Part shown: one piece after another, positions 26,318 through 34,560 of the stretch
How the letters are laid out: each line of letters opens with the position of its first letter
How positions within the stretch are numbered: the stretch's first letter is position 1
Origin: Haliea sp040221975
Lineage (GTDB): Bacteria; Pseudomonadota; Gammaproteobacteria; Pseudomonadales; Halieaceae
Direction: 5' to 3'
DNA length: 64,000 nucleotides
Assembly (NCBI GenBank): GCA_040221975.1
Contig: JAVJWR010000017.1
Coordinates: forward strand, 124,001 to 188,000
The notes under the pieces: generated by a model
Told to the model about the DNA's origin: nothing
What the model saw: the letters and a program-made list of their open reading frames with translations, nothing else
The model's database searches: none
Translations under genes and position numbers: made by a program

Positions 26318-28165
26318 TCAGGGCAGCGCCGAACAGGACAGGCAGCGCATGTACAAGTGCGCTGGATCGTTCATCTCGGCGAGGCTACGGGCGACGCTGG
26401 CCAGCGGCCGCACCAGGCCCTGCAAACCCGCACTCAACCCCGGCCACGGGGAAGCGGCGGCTCCGACCCGGGACGCGAGCTGCTGTAGCAGCATCTCCCG
26501 CGGGGACAGCGGCTCCTGCACATACTCGACCTGGTAGCGCTCGCCAAGGCCACCGAGGGTCGCGGCAGCGGCGATGGCATCGCGCAGGGAGCCCAGCTCA
26601 TCCACCAGCCCCAGGCGCCGGGCATCGGACGCGCTCCAGACCCGGCCCTCTGCCGCCTTGACAACCTGCTCGCGCTCCAGCTCGCGCCCCGCGACGACAA
26701 TATCCAGGAAGCCCTCGTAGGTGAAGTTCACCGTGCTGGCCAGTGATGCCGCCACCTGTGGATTGAGGGGGCGGTCGAAGCGCAGGGAACCGGCAAGACT
26801 GGTGGTACCGACGCCGTCTGTATAAATACCTGCGCGGTCCAGCAGCTGTTCAAAGGTGGGAAACGCCATGAATACGCCGATACTGCCGGTCAGGGTCGCC
26901 GGGGTCGCCCAGATCTGGTCCGCCTCTGCGGCGATATAGTAACCGCCAGAAGCCGCCAGCGAGCCCATCGAGACCACCACCGGAATGCCCTGCGCCCGCA
27001 CTCGGGCGAGCGCATGGCGAATCCGCTCGGAGGCGAGCACACTGCCGCCGCCGGTGTTCACCCGCAATACGATCGCCTTGACTCCCTCCTGCTCCGATGT
27101 CTGGCGCAGCAGGCGCGACAACGAGTCACCGCCGATAGCCCCCGGCGGCTGATCTCCGGACATGATATTGCCCTCGGCTGTTACCACCGCCACCCGGTCG
27201 CCGCTAACCTGGGTGAAGCTCGACGGGCGGGTGCGGGCAATGTAACCCTCGAAGAATACGGCCTCATAGAAGCCCCCCTCGTCTTCGGCTCCGACCAACT
27301 GGATCAGGTAATCGTTGGCATCGGGGCGCGCCAGCAGCCTGTCGACCAGGCCCTGCTCGAGGGCCAGCCGGGCACTGTCACCGGCCGCCGCCGCCAGCAG
27401 CACATGATAGTTGTCGACATAGGCGTCCACTGCACCCGGGGACAGTTGCCGCCGCTCCTCCACCAGGGCGGTATAGCGGCCCCACAAGTCCGCCAGCCAG
27501 CGCGCGGTGATAGCCTTCTCTTCCGCGGACATATCGTCACGGAGGAACGGCTCGGCCATGGACTTCTGTTTGCCGGCATGGAACACATGCATCGAGATCA
27601 GGGCCTTTTCCAGCGCCTCGCGGAAATGATTGCGATAGCTGGCAAAGCCCTCCAGCGGCACCGCGCCCATCGGGCTGAGGATGATTTCATCGGCCTGGCT
27701 GGCCAGCAGGTACTGATCCTGGGTGAAGTAGTCGCCCACCGCTACTACCGGCTTGCCGCTGGCCTTGAAGGCGGTGATGGCTTCGGCGATCTCCATATTC
27801 TTGCTGATCCCGGACGACACCAGGTAATCCAGCTCCATGACCAGGGCGGTGATCATCGGGTCTTTGGCCGCATGGTGGATGGCATCCAGCACATCCCGCA
27901 GTACGATCTCTCGTTCCGTGGGCGCCGGCTCACCCAGCAGGGCCTGCAGCGGGTTGGTACGCGACTTCTCCTCCACCACGGTGCCGCCGAGATTCAACAG
28001 CAGCGCCGCTTTCTCTGGCAGCGGCTGCTGGCCACCACTGAAATAGAGAACGTAGATCAGCACCAGGAAGACCAGGAACAGGATGTTCGACAGGGCCAGG
28101 CGGAACCAGGTGAGGCCGGCCCAGAACCGGGAAAAAATGCGTCGCAGCAGGGAGGGCTTGCTCAT
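26318..28165 (-). CDS. sppA: Signal peptide peptidase SppA, 67K type
   Basis: A 615-aa inner-membrane protease that degrades signal peptides after cleavage. It has one N-terminal TM (LALSNILFLVFLVLIYVLYF) and two tandem ClpP-like domains. Catalytic residues align with E. coli SppA: the Lys in KQKSMAEPFLRDDMS (Lys209 equivalent) and the nucleophile Ser in VSMGSLAASGGYYIA (Ser409 equivalent). The length matches the tandem-domain form, not the half-size type. The ATG overlaps the DUF2069 stop (ATGA), making it the last gene of the arsC-wrbA-DUF2069-sppA run. Confidence 0.94.
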   Translation of the reverse strand: MSKPSLLRRIFSRFWAGLTWFRLALSNILFLVFLVLIYVLYFSGGQQPLPEKAALLLNLGGTVVEEKSRTNPLQALLGEPAPTEREIVLRDVLDAIHHAAKDPMITALVMELDYLVSSGISKNMEIAEAITAFKASGKPVVAVGDYFTQDQYLLASQADEIILSPMGAVPLEGFASYRNHFREALEKALISMHVFHAGKQKSMAEPFLRDDMSAEEKAITARWLADLWGRYTALVEERRQLSPGAVDAYVDNYHVLLAAAAGDSARLALEQGLVDRLLARPDANDYLIQLVGAEDEGGFYEAVFFEGYIARTRPSSFTQVSGDRVAVVTAEGNIMSGDQPPGAIGGDSLSRLLRQTSEQEGVKAIVLRVNTGGGSVLASERIRHALARVRAQGIPVVVSMGSLAASGGYYIAAEADQIWATPATLTGSIGVFMAFPTFEQLLDRAGIYTDGVGTTSLAGSLRFDRPLNPQVAASLASTVNFTYEGFLDIVVAGRELEREQVVKAAEGRVWSASDARRLGLVDELGSLRDAIAAAATLGGLGERYQVEYVQEPLSPREMLLQQLASRVGAAASPWPGLSAGLQGLVRPLASVARSLAEMNDPAHLYMRCLSCSALP

Positions 28166-28551
28166 TCGGGGGACTCCGATTCATTGGCGGTTACAGGGGA
28201 TTGCAGCTCGCGAGCACGCCAGCGCACGTAGAACATGGCGCTGCAAAACAGGGTGACGACAGCCACCATGCCCAGCCACGGCAGCACCGCCTGTGGCGTA
28301 GCGAACAAGCGCTCCACCAGGGTAATGAAATACAGCAAAGACACGAAACACAGCCAGATGAAGCTGCGCAAGCGATCCCGCGACATGCCCGGCAGGAACA
28401 GCAGCAGGGGCAGCAACTTGCCCAGCCAGATGATCCAGGGCGGCTGGAACTGGAACAAGTCCGCCACTTGCTGGAACAGCAACAGGCCCCAGCTGAGCCA
28501 GGTCAGCCACCAGGTCCAGAGGCTTGCGCCGCGGCGCGCGCGCACCGTCAT
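28162..28551 (-). CDS. DUF2069 inner-membrane protein
   Basis: A 129-aa protein with about four hydrophobic segments (WWLTWLSWGLLLF, WLGKLLPLLLFLPG, FIWLCFVSLLYFITLVE, LPWLGMVAVVTLFCSAMFYVRW). The pattern and the position after wrbA and arsC are those of the DUF2069 family, whose function is unknown. The ATG at 28551 overlaps the wrbA stop (ATGA); the frame extends 19 codons upstream but would lie within wrbA. Confidence 0.85.
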   Translation of the reverse strand: MTVRARRGASLWTWWLTWLSWGLLLFQQVADLFQFQPPWIIWLGKLLPLLLFLPGMSRDRLRSFIWLCFVSLLYFITLVERLFATPQAVLPWLGMVAVVTLFCSAMFYVRWRARELQSPVTANESESPE

Positions 28552-29153
28552 GACAAGGCTCCCAGGCCCAGTGCCAGCCTGCCGACGCGTTTGCCCAAAG
28601 CCCGACACAGGGCGGCCTCCGCCGTATCCAGGGCGCGGCTGTTGTCTGCTCCGGCCCAGTGCGAGGCGCCGTAGGGAGTGCCGCCGCTGGTACTGCTCAT
28701 CAATCCGGGCTCGCTGTAGGGCAGGCCGACCAGCACCATGCCGTGGTGCAGCAGGGGCAGCATCATGCTCAGCAGGGTAGATTCCTGGCCGCCATGGAGA
28801 CTCGATGTGGAGGTGAATACCCCGGCCGGCTTGTCAATGAGAGCGCCGCCAAGCCAGAGCGCAGAGCTCTGGTCGAGGAAATATTTGAGCGGCGAGGCCA
28901 TGTTGCCAAAGCGGGTGGGACTGCCGAGGACCAGGCCCGCACAGTCACGCAGGTCGTCGAGCTCGCAGTAAAGTGGCCCGTCGTCGGGAATCTCATCCTC
29001 GGTCTGTTCGCAGGTCGCGGAGATGGCAGGGACAGTGCGCAGCCGGGCGCTGATCCCGGCCACACTTTCTACGCCGCGGGCCACCTGCGCAGCCATGGCC
29101 GCGGTGGCGCCGTGGCGGCTGTAGTACAGCACCAGAACATGGGGATCGGCCAT
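28548..29153 (-). CDS. wrbA: WrbA-type NAD(P)H:quinone oxidoreductase
   Basis: A 201-aa flavodoxin-like protein. The FMN phosphate loop is YYSRHGATAAMA near residue 11, and the family blocks GSPTRFGNMASPLKYFLDQ and FTSTSSLHGGQESTLLSM are intact. It performs two-electron reduction of quinones and limits redox cycling. The start overlaps the arsC stop (TGATG). The neighbour order arsC-wrbA-DUF2069 is common in gammaproteobacteria. Confidence 0.92.
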   Translation of the reverse strand: MADPHVLVLYYSRHGATAAMAAQVARGVESVAGISARLRTVPAISATCEQTEDEIPDDGPLYCELDDLRDCAGLVLGSPTRFGNMASPLKYFLDQSSALWLGGALIDKPAGVFTSTSSLHGGQESTLLSMMLPLLHHGMVLVGLPYSEPGLMSSTSGGTPYGASHWAGADNSRALDTAEAALCRALGKRVGRLALGLGALS

Positions 29154-29503
29154 CAGCCCAGCAGCGCCAGTACGTTCTCCGGCGGCCGCCCCAGTACCGC
29201 CCGCTCACCGCGCACGACGATGGGACGCTCGATCAGCTTCGGGTGCGCAGACATGGCCCTGAGCAGATCGGCCTCGGAGCTGCCAGTATCAAGGCCCAGC
29301 GCCTTGTACTCGGCCTCGCCGCGGCGCACCAGTTCCGTGGCACTGATATCGAGTTTTGCCAGCAGGCGCTTGAGGGCCGCCTGCGAGGGCGGGTGTTCAA
29401 GGTACAGCACGATTTCGGGCTCAATGCCGTGTTCCTGCAACAGCGCCAGGGTAGCGCGGGACTTGGAACAGCGCGGATTGTGGTAGATCTGGTATTCGCT
29501 CAC
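29153..29503 (-). CDS. arsC: ArsC-family (glutaredoxin-dependent) arsenate reductase
   Basis: A 116-aa thioredoxin-fold enzyme. The catalytic motif NPRCSKSRATL has Cys12 as nucleophile, and the Arg set around RPIVVRGERAVLGRPPENVLALL matches family positions. It would reduce arsenate using glutathione and glutaredoxin, although many chromosomal copies outside ars operons have unproven roles. The start is GTG 29503, with GGAG 7 nt upstream; the longer frame to 29602 has no family similarity. Confidence 0.88.
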   Translation of the reverse strand: MSEYQIYHNPRCSKSRATLALLQEHGIEPEIVLYLEHPPSQAALKRLLAKLDISATELVRRGEAEYKALGLDTGSSEADLLRAMSAHPKLIERPIVVRGERAVLGRPPENVLALLG

Positions 29504-29625
29504 GACGGACTCCGGGGCCAAAGGGCCGCCATTATAGCAAAAGGGCTGCCGGTGGAACCGCCGGCAAATCATGGCATACTTGCCGCCGTCGACAATCCAC
29601 ATCGAGACCCGCGGAGCCCCCCAAC

Positions 29626-30063
29626 GTGAGAATTACCTGCCTTGCCCTGCTGACGCTGCTGCTCACCGGCTGCCAGCCACCCGCAGCACCGGCCGACAAC
29701 GCTTCCCTGCTCGAGAGCCTGCGCGGCCAGTGGGTAGTCATCAACTACTGGGCAAAATGGTGCAAGCCCTGTATCGAGGAAATACCGGAGCTGAATGCAC
29801 TGGATCAAAAGCACGCCGACATCACGGTGCTGGGGGTCAACTATGACGGCGCCACCGGGGAGGACCTGGCCGGACAGGTCCGGGACCTGAAGGTCGCCTT
29901 CCCCACCCTCGAGCAGGATCCGGCGGAGCTGCTGGGGCAGCCCCGACCCTCGGTGCTGCCCACCACCTTCATCATCAATCCCGCGGGGGAGCTGGTGCAC
30001 TCCCTGGTGGGGCCACAGACGCTGGAATCACTGCTGGCTGCCACCAGCGGCGGCCAGCAATAG
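29626..30063 (+). CDS. Thioredoxin-like (TlpA/ResA-type) lipoprotein
   Basis: A 145-aa protein with a lipoprotein signal (LLLTGC, Cys16) and a thioredoxin fold whose active site is WCKPC (residues 45-49). FYDG-like and cis-Pro segments follow (GVNYDG, PSVLPTTFIINPAG), as in TlpA/ResA. It probably acts as a membrane-tethered periplasmic thiol reductase, for example in cytochrome c maturation or oxidative defence. It starts at GTG 29626 with GGAG upstream. It is divergent from arsC. Confidence 0.9.
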   Translation: MRITCLALLTLLLTGCQPPAAPADNASLLESLRGQWVVINYWAKWCKPCIEEIPELNALDQKHADITVLGVNYDGATGEDLAGQVRDLKVAFPTLEQDPAELLGQPRPSVLPTTFIINPAGELVHSLVGPQTLESLLAATSGGQQ

Positions 30064-30073
30064 ACTGGGCCGA

Positions 30074-31255
30074 TTACAGGCTCTGGTAATAGTCCATCAG
30101 GATCCGCGCCACTTCCGGTCGGGAAAATTCCGGCGGCGGCGCGATACCGTTGCCCAGCATTTCCCGCACCTTGGTCCCGGAAAGCAGCACGAAATCCTCG
30201 GGGCCGTGGTCCGGCGCATCGCGCATCATGACGACCCGGTCCAGCTTCTTGCTGTAGGCGGTGTGGTCGGCGCGGTAGATCTGCAGCTCCAGGGCGCCGG
30301 CCGGCACTTCTTCATCAAAAATGGCCTGGGCGTCAAAGCCGCCATAGTAGTCGCCGACACCGGCGTGGTCGCGGCCAACGATCAGGTGTGAGCAGCCGCA
30401 GTTCTGGCGGAACACCGCGTGCAGCACCGCTTCCCGCGGACCTGCATAGAGCATGTCGAAACCGTAGCCGGTGACCATGACCGTGTTCGGCGGAAAGTAG
30501 ACTTCCACCATCTTGCGGATGGAGGCATCGCGCACATCGGCGGGAATGTCACCCGGCTTCAGCTTGCCCAGCAGCATGTGGATCAGGATACCGTCCGCGT
30601 GCAGGTCTTCCATCGCCATCCGGCACAGTTCCTCGTGGGCCCGGTGCATGGGGTTGCGGGTCTGGAAGGCGACCACGGTGTTCCAGCCGCGACTGGCGAT
30701 CTCCTCGCGGATCTGCACCGCCGTGCGGAAGGTGTCCGGGAACTCCTCCGGGAAGTAGGAGAAATTGAGCACCTCGATGGGACCCGACAGCAGGGTGCGG
30801 CCCAGGCTCTTGAATGTGGCGACCCCGGGATGTTCCGGATCCAGGGTGCGGAACACTTTCTCGGAAATAAACCCGATCTGCTCCTCGCTCACGGTCTCGA
30901 CCGCTTCCACGTCCATGATCGCCAGCACCGGATTGCCCTCGACGTTGGGGTCGCGCAGGGCGATGCGGCTGCCCGCGGCGATGTCGGCAGACTCGGTCAG
31001 GTTGACGATCGGCACCGGCCAGAACAGGCCGTCGACGGTCTGCAACTTGTCGGCAACGCTCAGGGTATCGGCCAGGTTCATGTAGCCGTTGAGCGGGTTG
31101 AAGTAGCCGGCGCCCAGCATCACCGCGTTGGCGGCGGCGGCGGAATTGAGCAGGAGGGACGGCAGCTGCTGCGCCTCCTGCAGCAGGGCGGCGCGACGGG
31201 CGTCGTCGGCAACATGGAGGGGATGCAGCTCAGCAGAGCCGTGGGGCTTGATCAT
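30074..31255 (-). CDS. sat: Sulfate adenylyltransferase (ATP sulfurylase), Sat type
   Basis: A 393-aa homo-oligomeric ATP sulfurylase that makes APS from sulfate and ATP. The signature is QTRNPMHRAH (198-207), containing the HxxH-like nucleotide motif, followed by the GRDHAGVGDYYG loop. It is the monofunctional Sat type, not CysD/CysN. The ATG at 31255 has a GGAG 7 nt upstream. Immediate pairing with cysC and a sulfotransferase suggests it feeds PAPS for sulfation rather than assimilation alone. It is the last gene of the minus-strand run from 35493. Confidence 0.95.
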   Translation of the reverse strand: MIKPHGSAELHPLHVADDARRAALLQEAQQLPSLLLNSAAAANAVMLGAGYFNPLNGYMNLADTLSVADKLQTVDGLFWPVPIVNLTESADIAAGSRIALRDPNVEGNPVLAIMDVEAVETVSEEQIGFISEKVFRTLDPEHPGVATFKSLGRTLLSGPIEVLNFSYFPEEFPDTFRTAVQIREEIASRGWNTVVAFQTRNPMHRAHEELCRMAMEDLHADGILIHMLLGKLKPGDIPADVRDASIRKMVEVYFPPNTVMVTGYGFDMLYAGPREAVLHAVFRQNCGCSHLIVGRDHAGVGDYYGGFDAQAIFDEEVPAGALELQIYRADHTAYSKKLDRVVMMRDAPDHGPEDFVLLSGTKVREMLGNGIAPPPEFSRPEVARILMDYYQSL

Positions 31256-31281
31256 GATGGTCTCCGTGTGTTGTCTGTGGC

Positions 31282-31899
31282 TCAGGCCTTGATGATGCCG
31301 CGCTCGCGCAGCAGGGCCAGAATCTGTTCCACCTCTTCGTCCAGGGTCTGCTGGTCGGAGTGGAGGTGAATTTCGGGTTTGAACGGCGCCTCGTAGGGAT
31401 CGTCGATGCCGGTGAAGTTCTTGATCTCGCCGGCCCGGGCTTTCTTGTACAAGCCCTTGGGATCCCGGGCTTCCGCCGCTTCCAGGGGGCAGTCGACGAA
31501 GACCTCGATGAAGTCCATGCCGGCTGACTCGTGCAGTTCACGCACCTGGTTGCGATCGCTGGCGTAGGGGCTGATAAAGCTGCTCAGGGCGATAACGCCG
31601 GTGTCGACGAACAGCTTGGCGATCTCGCCGATGCGACGGATATTCTCGGTGCGGTCCTCGGCGCTGAAGCCCAGGTTGCGGTTGATACCCAGGCGCACGT
31701 TATCCCCGTCCAGACGGTAGGCCAGCACCCCCAGCTCATTGAGCCGACCCTCCAGCTCTACCGCCACCGTGCTCTTGCCGCTGCCGGAAAGGCCGGTAAA
31801 CCACAGGGTCGCGCCCTTGTGGCCCAGCAGGCGCTGGCGGTGCTCACGGGTAATGTCCCCTTCGTGCCAGTGGACGTTGGTTGCTTTCTGATCTGCCAT
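31282..31899 (-). CDS. cysC: Adenylylsulfate kinase
   Basis: A 205-aa APS kinase that phosphorylates APS to PAPS, the universal sulfate donor. It has P-loop GLSGSGKST (36-44), the APS-binding stretch DGDNVRLGINRNLGFS, and FISPYASDRNQVRE. Start MADQKATN at 31899 is the family start; a longer form from 31920 would overlap the sulfotransferase end. It lies between the sulfotransferase and sat with gaps of 10 and 26 nt, consistent with one transcript. Confidence 0.95.
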   Translation of the reverse strand: MADQKATNVHWHEGDITREHRQRLLGHKGATLWFTGLSGSGKSTVAVELEGRLNELGVLAYRLDGDNVRLGINRNLGFSAEDRTENIRRIGEIAKLFVDTGVIALSSFISPYASDRNQVRELHESAGMDFIEVFVDCPLEAAEARDPKGLYKKARAGEIKNFTGIDDPYEAPFKPEIHLHSDQQTLDEEVEQILALLRERGIIKA

Positions 31900-31909
31900 A
31901 ACTGTGCTC

Positions 31910-33091
31910 TCATGCTCCATGTATTGACGTAACAAAGGCCTCGCGGTAGCCGCGGAACTGTTCCTGCAGCCCCGCCTCGGTGAAGCCGAACTGCTCCAGG
32001 GTGTAGGCGTGCGCGGGCCGCAGCTCGCGACGGTTGAAATCCTGCCAGCGAGCCATCTCGGTACTGGCCTCGGGGGTCAGGTCCATGCCGAGGAAGTCGT
32101 AAATCCTGGCGATTTCCACCAGCGGCTGGCTGACCGTGTCCTTGAACCAGAGGTCCAGGAACCGCTCCTCACCCACCTGCCGGCGCACATCCAGGGTGTG
32201 CTGCATGCCGTTGGCAAACTTGCGCGCCCACTGCTTCCCTACTGCCACCGGATCGGCTGAATCCGAGTACACTTTCCAGACATTGGCAATCATGCTGGCC
32301 AGAGAGGGAATGGTCTCGACGGGATCGCGGTGGGATTGTACTACACGCGCGTCGGGAAATACCTTGAATACCAGGTCCATGTAGTGCAGGTGATGCGGCG
32401 CCTTGAGCGCCCAGCGCTCACCCTGCTGGCCACTGCGCTTCTTCTGCCACTGCAGGAACTGCAGCAACAGTTTCAGGTACTCGTAGGCGATCGTATGGTC
32501 CTGAGCCTCGATCCAGGCGTCAAAGCTGGGTACATTGGCCAGCGCCTGGATGTTGAAGCTGTAGAAGGACTGCTCCAGCAGCATGATGTCCTCGTCCGGC
32601 TCCATCGCATCCAGCGGATGTATTGCCAGCAGGTCCGGGCTGGCGTCGATCATCATCTTCACTTCAGCCCTGGCGTCAGCGATGCGGCGGTCACCGGCGG
32701 CGGTAAAATCCCAGTCCAGGTCCGGGCAGGGGTAGCGCACTTCGTACCACAGCGGCGCGTACATGCGGGGATCCGCGGCGATGGTGCGGTGCAGCATGGT
32801 GGTCCCGGTGCGCGGCAGGCCCACAATCACCAGCGGCGCGACGATCTCCTCGTCGCGAATCTCCGGGTGCCGGCGCAACCACTCCTGCACCCGCAGACGG
32901 GTACTGAGGATGTCCAGCATGCGCTGGTACATGGCGGGGCGACCGATGGCATTGAGATCGGCCTCGTGCTCCAGCGACCACAATAACCGCTCCAGTGGCT
33001 CGCGATAGCTGTCGTCGCCAAAATCCTGCAGCCCATCCACGGCCCTGGCGGCGGCAACCAGCGTATCGGCATCCAGGCGAATATCAGTCAC
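31910..33091 (-). CDS. PAPS-dependent sulfotransferase
   Basis: A 393-aa sulfotransferase of the large bacterial family. The 5'-phosphosulfate loop is GLPRTGTTMLHR (about 91-102) and the 3'-phosphate site is in SHRDPVETIPSLASM, after the substrate region around QWQKKRSGQQGERWALKAPHH. It transfers sulfate from PAPS to a hydroxylated acceptor, probably a lipid or sterol-like molecule. I chose GTG 33091 because AAGGAG lies 8 nt upstream; the longer frame starts with TTG at 33112 and lacks one. The start overlaps the DUF1214 stop by 8 nt. Confidence 0.9.
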   Translation of the reverse strand: MTDIRLDADTLVAAARAVDGLQDFGDDSYREPLERLLWSLEHEADLNAIGRPAMYQRMLDILSTRLRVQEWLRRHPEIRDEEIVAPLVIVGLPRTGTTMLHRTIAADPRMYAPLWYEVRYPCPDLDWDFTAAGDRRIADARAEVKMMIDASPDLLAIHPLDAMEPDEDIMLLEQSFYSFNIQALANVPSFDAWIEAQDHTIAYEYLKLLLQFLQWQKKRSGQQGERWALKAPHHLHYMDLVFKVFPDARVVQSHRDPVETIPSLASMIANVWKVYSDSADPVAVGKQWARKFANGMQHTLDVRRQVGEERFLDLWFKDTVSQPLVEIARIYDFLGMDLTPEASTEMARWQDFNRRELRPAHAYTLEQFGFTEAGLQEQFRGYREAFVTSIHGA

Positions 33092-34208
33092 GGCGGGCAG
33101 CTCCTTCGGCAATCAGTTCATCCAGTGCGACCACCTGTGTGTGCACCGGCGGGAAGTCGGTGGCCTCGACATAGCGCAGAAGCATGGCGCCGCAGTCGTG
33201 GCCAGCGGTGCTCAGCCAGTTGCGAAAAGCCGCCCCGGGGGCCCTCGCGGCCACCACGATCCGTACCCGGCCGTCGGCGTCCAGCTGCGCGCTGCTGCGA
33301 TTCAGGTGGATGCGGTGGTAGCGGTAGTCCAGGGATTCCATCCAGAAGTTCGACAGCTGGAAATTCCAGGTGCGGCAATTCTCTGGCGGCGTGAAATCGA
33401 TGACCAGCGCCTCGTCCGGCGCCAGCTGCCAGTAGCTGTTGTGGTAGTAGATTGCCGGGTCGCCGCCGGCGCGCAGGCACATCTGCTGGTCATTCGGCGG
33501 CAGCTGGTTGATGTGGGACGCAAAGCCCAGCATCCACTGCCGGAACAGGCCGGCAGTGCCGTTGATAAAGGGTACCACCTTGCCCAGCTGGGCCGCGAAC
33601 TGCGCCGGGTCCAGCACCGCTTCAGCGTGCGGGTCCAGACATTCGATCCGCAGTTCGACCTTGCGCTCGCGGCGCCGATCGCGGAATGTCTGCCGCACCA
33701 GAATGTTGTCGGACTCCGGGGTCATGGGCAGCCAGTTGCCCGGCTGCGGCGCGGCACTGACCAGCAGCTCGAACTCCCCTCCCGGACCCAGCTCCAGGTC
33801 ATCCAGAGTCACGTGCCCGGTGGGTGCCATGTCGCCCTGTCCGGCAAAGGAGCCGGCCTTGGTCTCGATGCTCAGGTACTCGGCCTGCCCTGCATTGCCG
33901 GTAATCCGGTAGCGGCAGCGGCCGTCGATGGCGCAGTTCTGGTAATAGTTGTCCGGGTTGTCGTTGCCGATCTTGGCGGTTTCATGCGACAGGGAGTAGA
34001 ACTGGGGGTAGAAAGGGTCACTGAATTCCAGGTGCTTCTCCAGACTGAGCCGCAGCAACCGGGTGAGATAGCGAAAGCCTTCGGCGCGACTGAGATCATC
34101 AGCGGGCGCACCCGCGGCAAGGATCTCGGCGCCGGCGCTTTTCAGGGATTCACAGAAGTCCAGCCAAAGCTGACCGCTGCGCAGGGATTCCAGGTTCGGT
34201 TCAGACAT
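33084..34208 (-). CDS. DUF1214-domain protein
   Basis: A 374-aa protein without a signal peptide. The C-terminal region (about 240-360) matches the DUF1214 pattern: DEALVIDFTPPENCRTWNFQLSN, then FWMESLDYRYHRIHLNRSSA and VAARAPGAAFRNWLSTAGHDCGAMLLRY. The N-terminal half contains a beta-rich region starting near GFRYLTRLLRLSLEKHLEF. No activity is established for this family that I can name. In this operon it is directly followed by the sulfotransferase, so it may help bind or make the acceptor. The ATG at 34208 was chosen over the 19-codon longer frame. Confidence 0.8.
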   Translation of the reverse strand: MSEPNLESLRSGQLWLDFCESLKSAGAEILAAGAPADDLSRAEGFRYLTRLLRLSLEKHLEFSDPFYPQFYSLSHETAKIGNDNPDNYYQNCAIDGRCRYRITGNAGQAEYLSIETKAGSFAGQGDMAPTGHVTLDDLELGPGGEFELLVSAAPQPGNWLPMTPESDNILVRQTFRDRRRERKVELRIECLDPHAEAVLDPAQFAAQLGKVVPFINGTAGLFRQWMLGFASHINQLPPNDQQMCLRAGGDPAIYYHNSYWQLAPDEALVIDFTPPENCRTWNFQLSNFWMESLDYRYHRIHLNRSSAQLDADGRVRIVVAARAPGAAFRNWLSTAGHDCGAMLLRYVEATDFPPVHTQVVALDELIAEGAARRD

Positions 34209-34342
34209 CGTTCTTATACTCTCCGTCGGTAAAACAGGACACGATCGTCGGCGCCAGTGTGACAAGCGCAGCTCCAGTACGCATCACCCGTCAGGGTGAC
34301 TTGCTTCCAGTGCCCGCTGCTGGCCCCCTCTGCAAGTACTTT

Positions 34343-34519
34343 CTACAGGTAAAAGTCCAGCAGCGACAACAGCAACATGACGCCGACCAGGGGCACCAGC
34401 CAGCGTCGCATCCGCGCCATTCGTTCCGGGTCCGCGGGCCGGGCATACCGCTCGCCGAGGAACACCATCAGGGCAACGCTCCCGAAGACAAACAGCAACA
34501 GCATTAGCAGATTGTTCAC
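34343..34519 (-). CDS. Small single- or double-span membrane protein, 58 aa
   Basis: A short gene read directly from the sequence. GTG at 34519, with GGGAGG 4-5 nt upstream, opens a 58-codon frame that ends in TAG at 34343. The protein is MNNLLMLLLFVFGSVALMVF at the N-terminus, then LGERYARPADPERMARMRR, then a second hydrophobic stretch WLVPLVGVMLLLSLLDFY. This gives two TM helices around a basic loop. It lies on the same strand between the epimerase and DUF1214 genes, with 41 and 134 nt gaps. The function is unknown. Confidence 0.65.
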   Translation of the reverse strand: MNNLLMLLLFVFGSVALMVFLGERYARPADPERMARMRRWLVPLVGVMLLLSLLDFYL

Positions 34520-34560
34520 GCAGCCTCCCGCTGGCGGGCGCCGGCAGCCGGCGCGGTGAC

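Noticed and set aside
34259..34507. An 82-codon plus-strand frame between DUF1214 and the epimerase
   Set aside because: The minus-strand 58-aa frame has a ribosome site, hydrophobic helices and operon context; the plus frame is Gln/Arg-rich without similarity.
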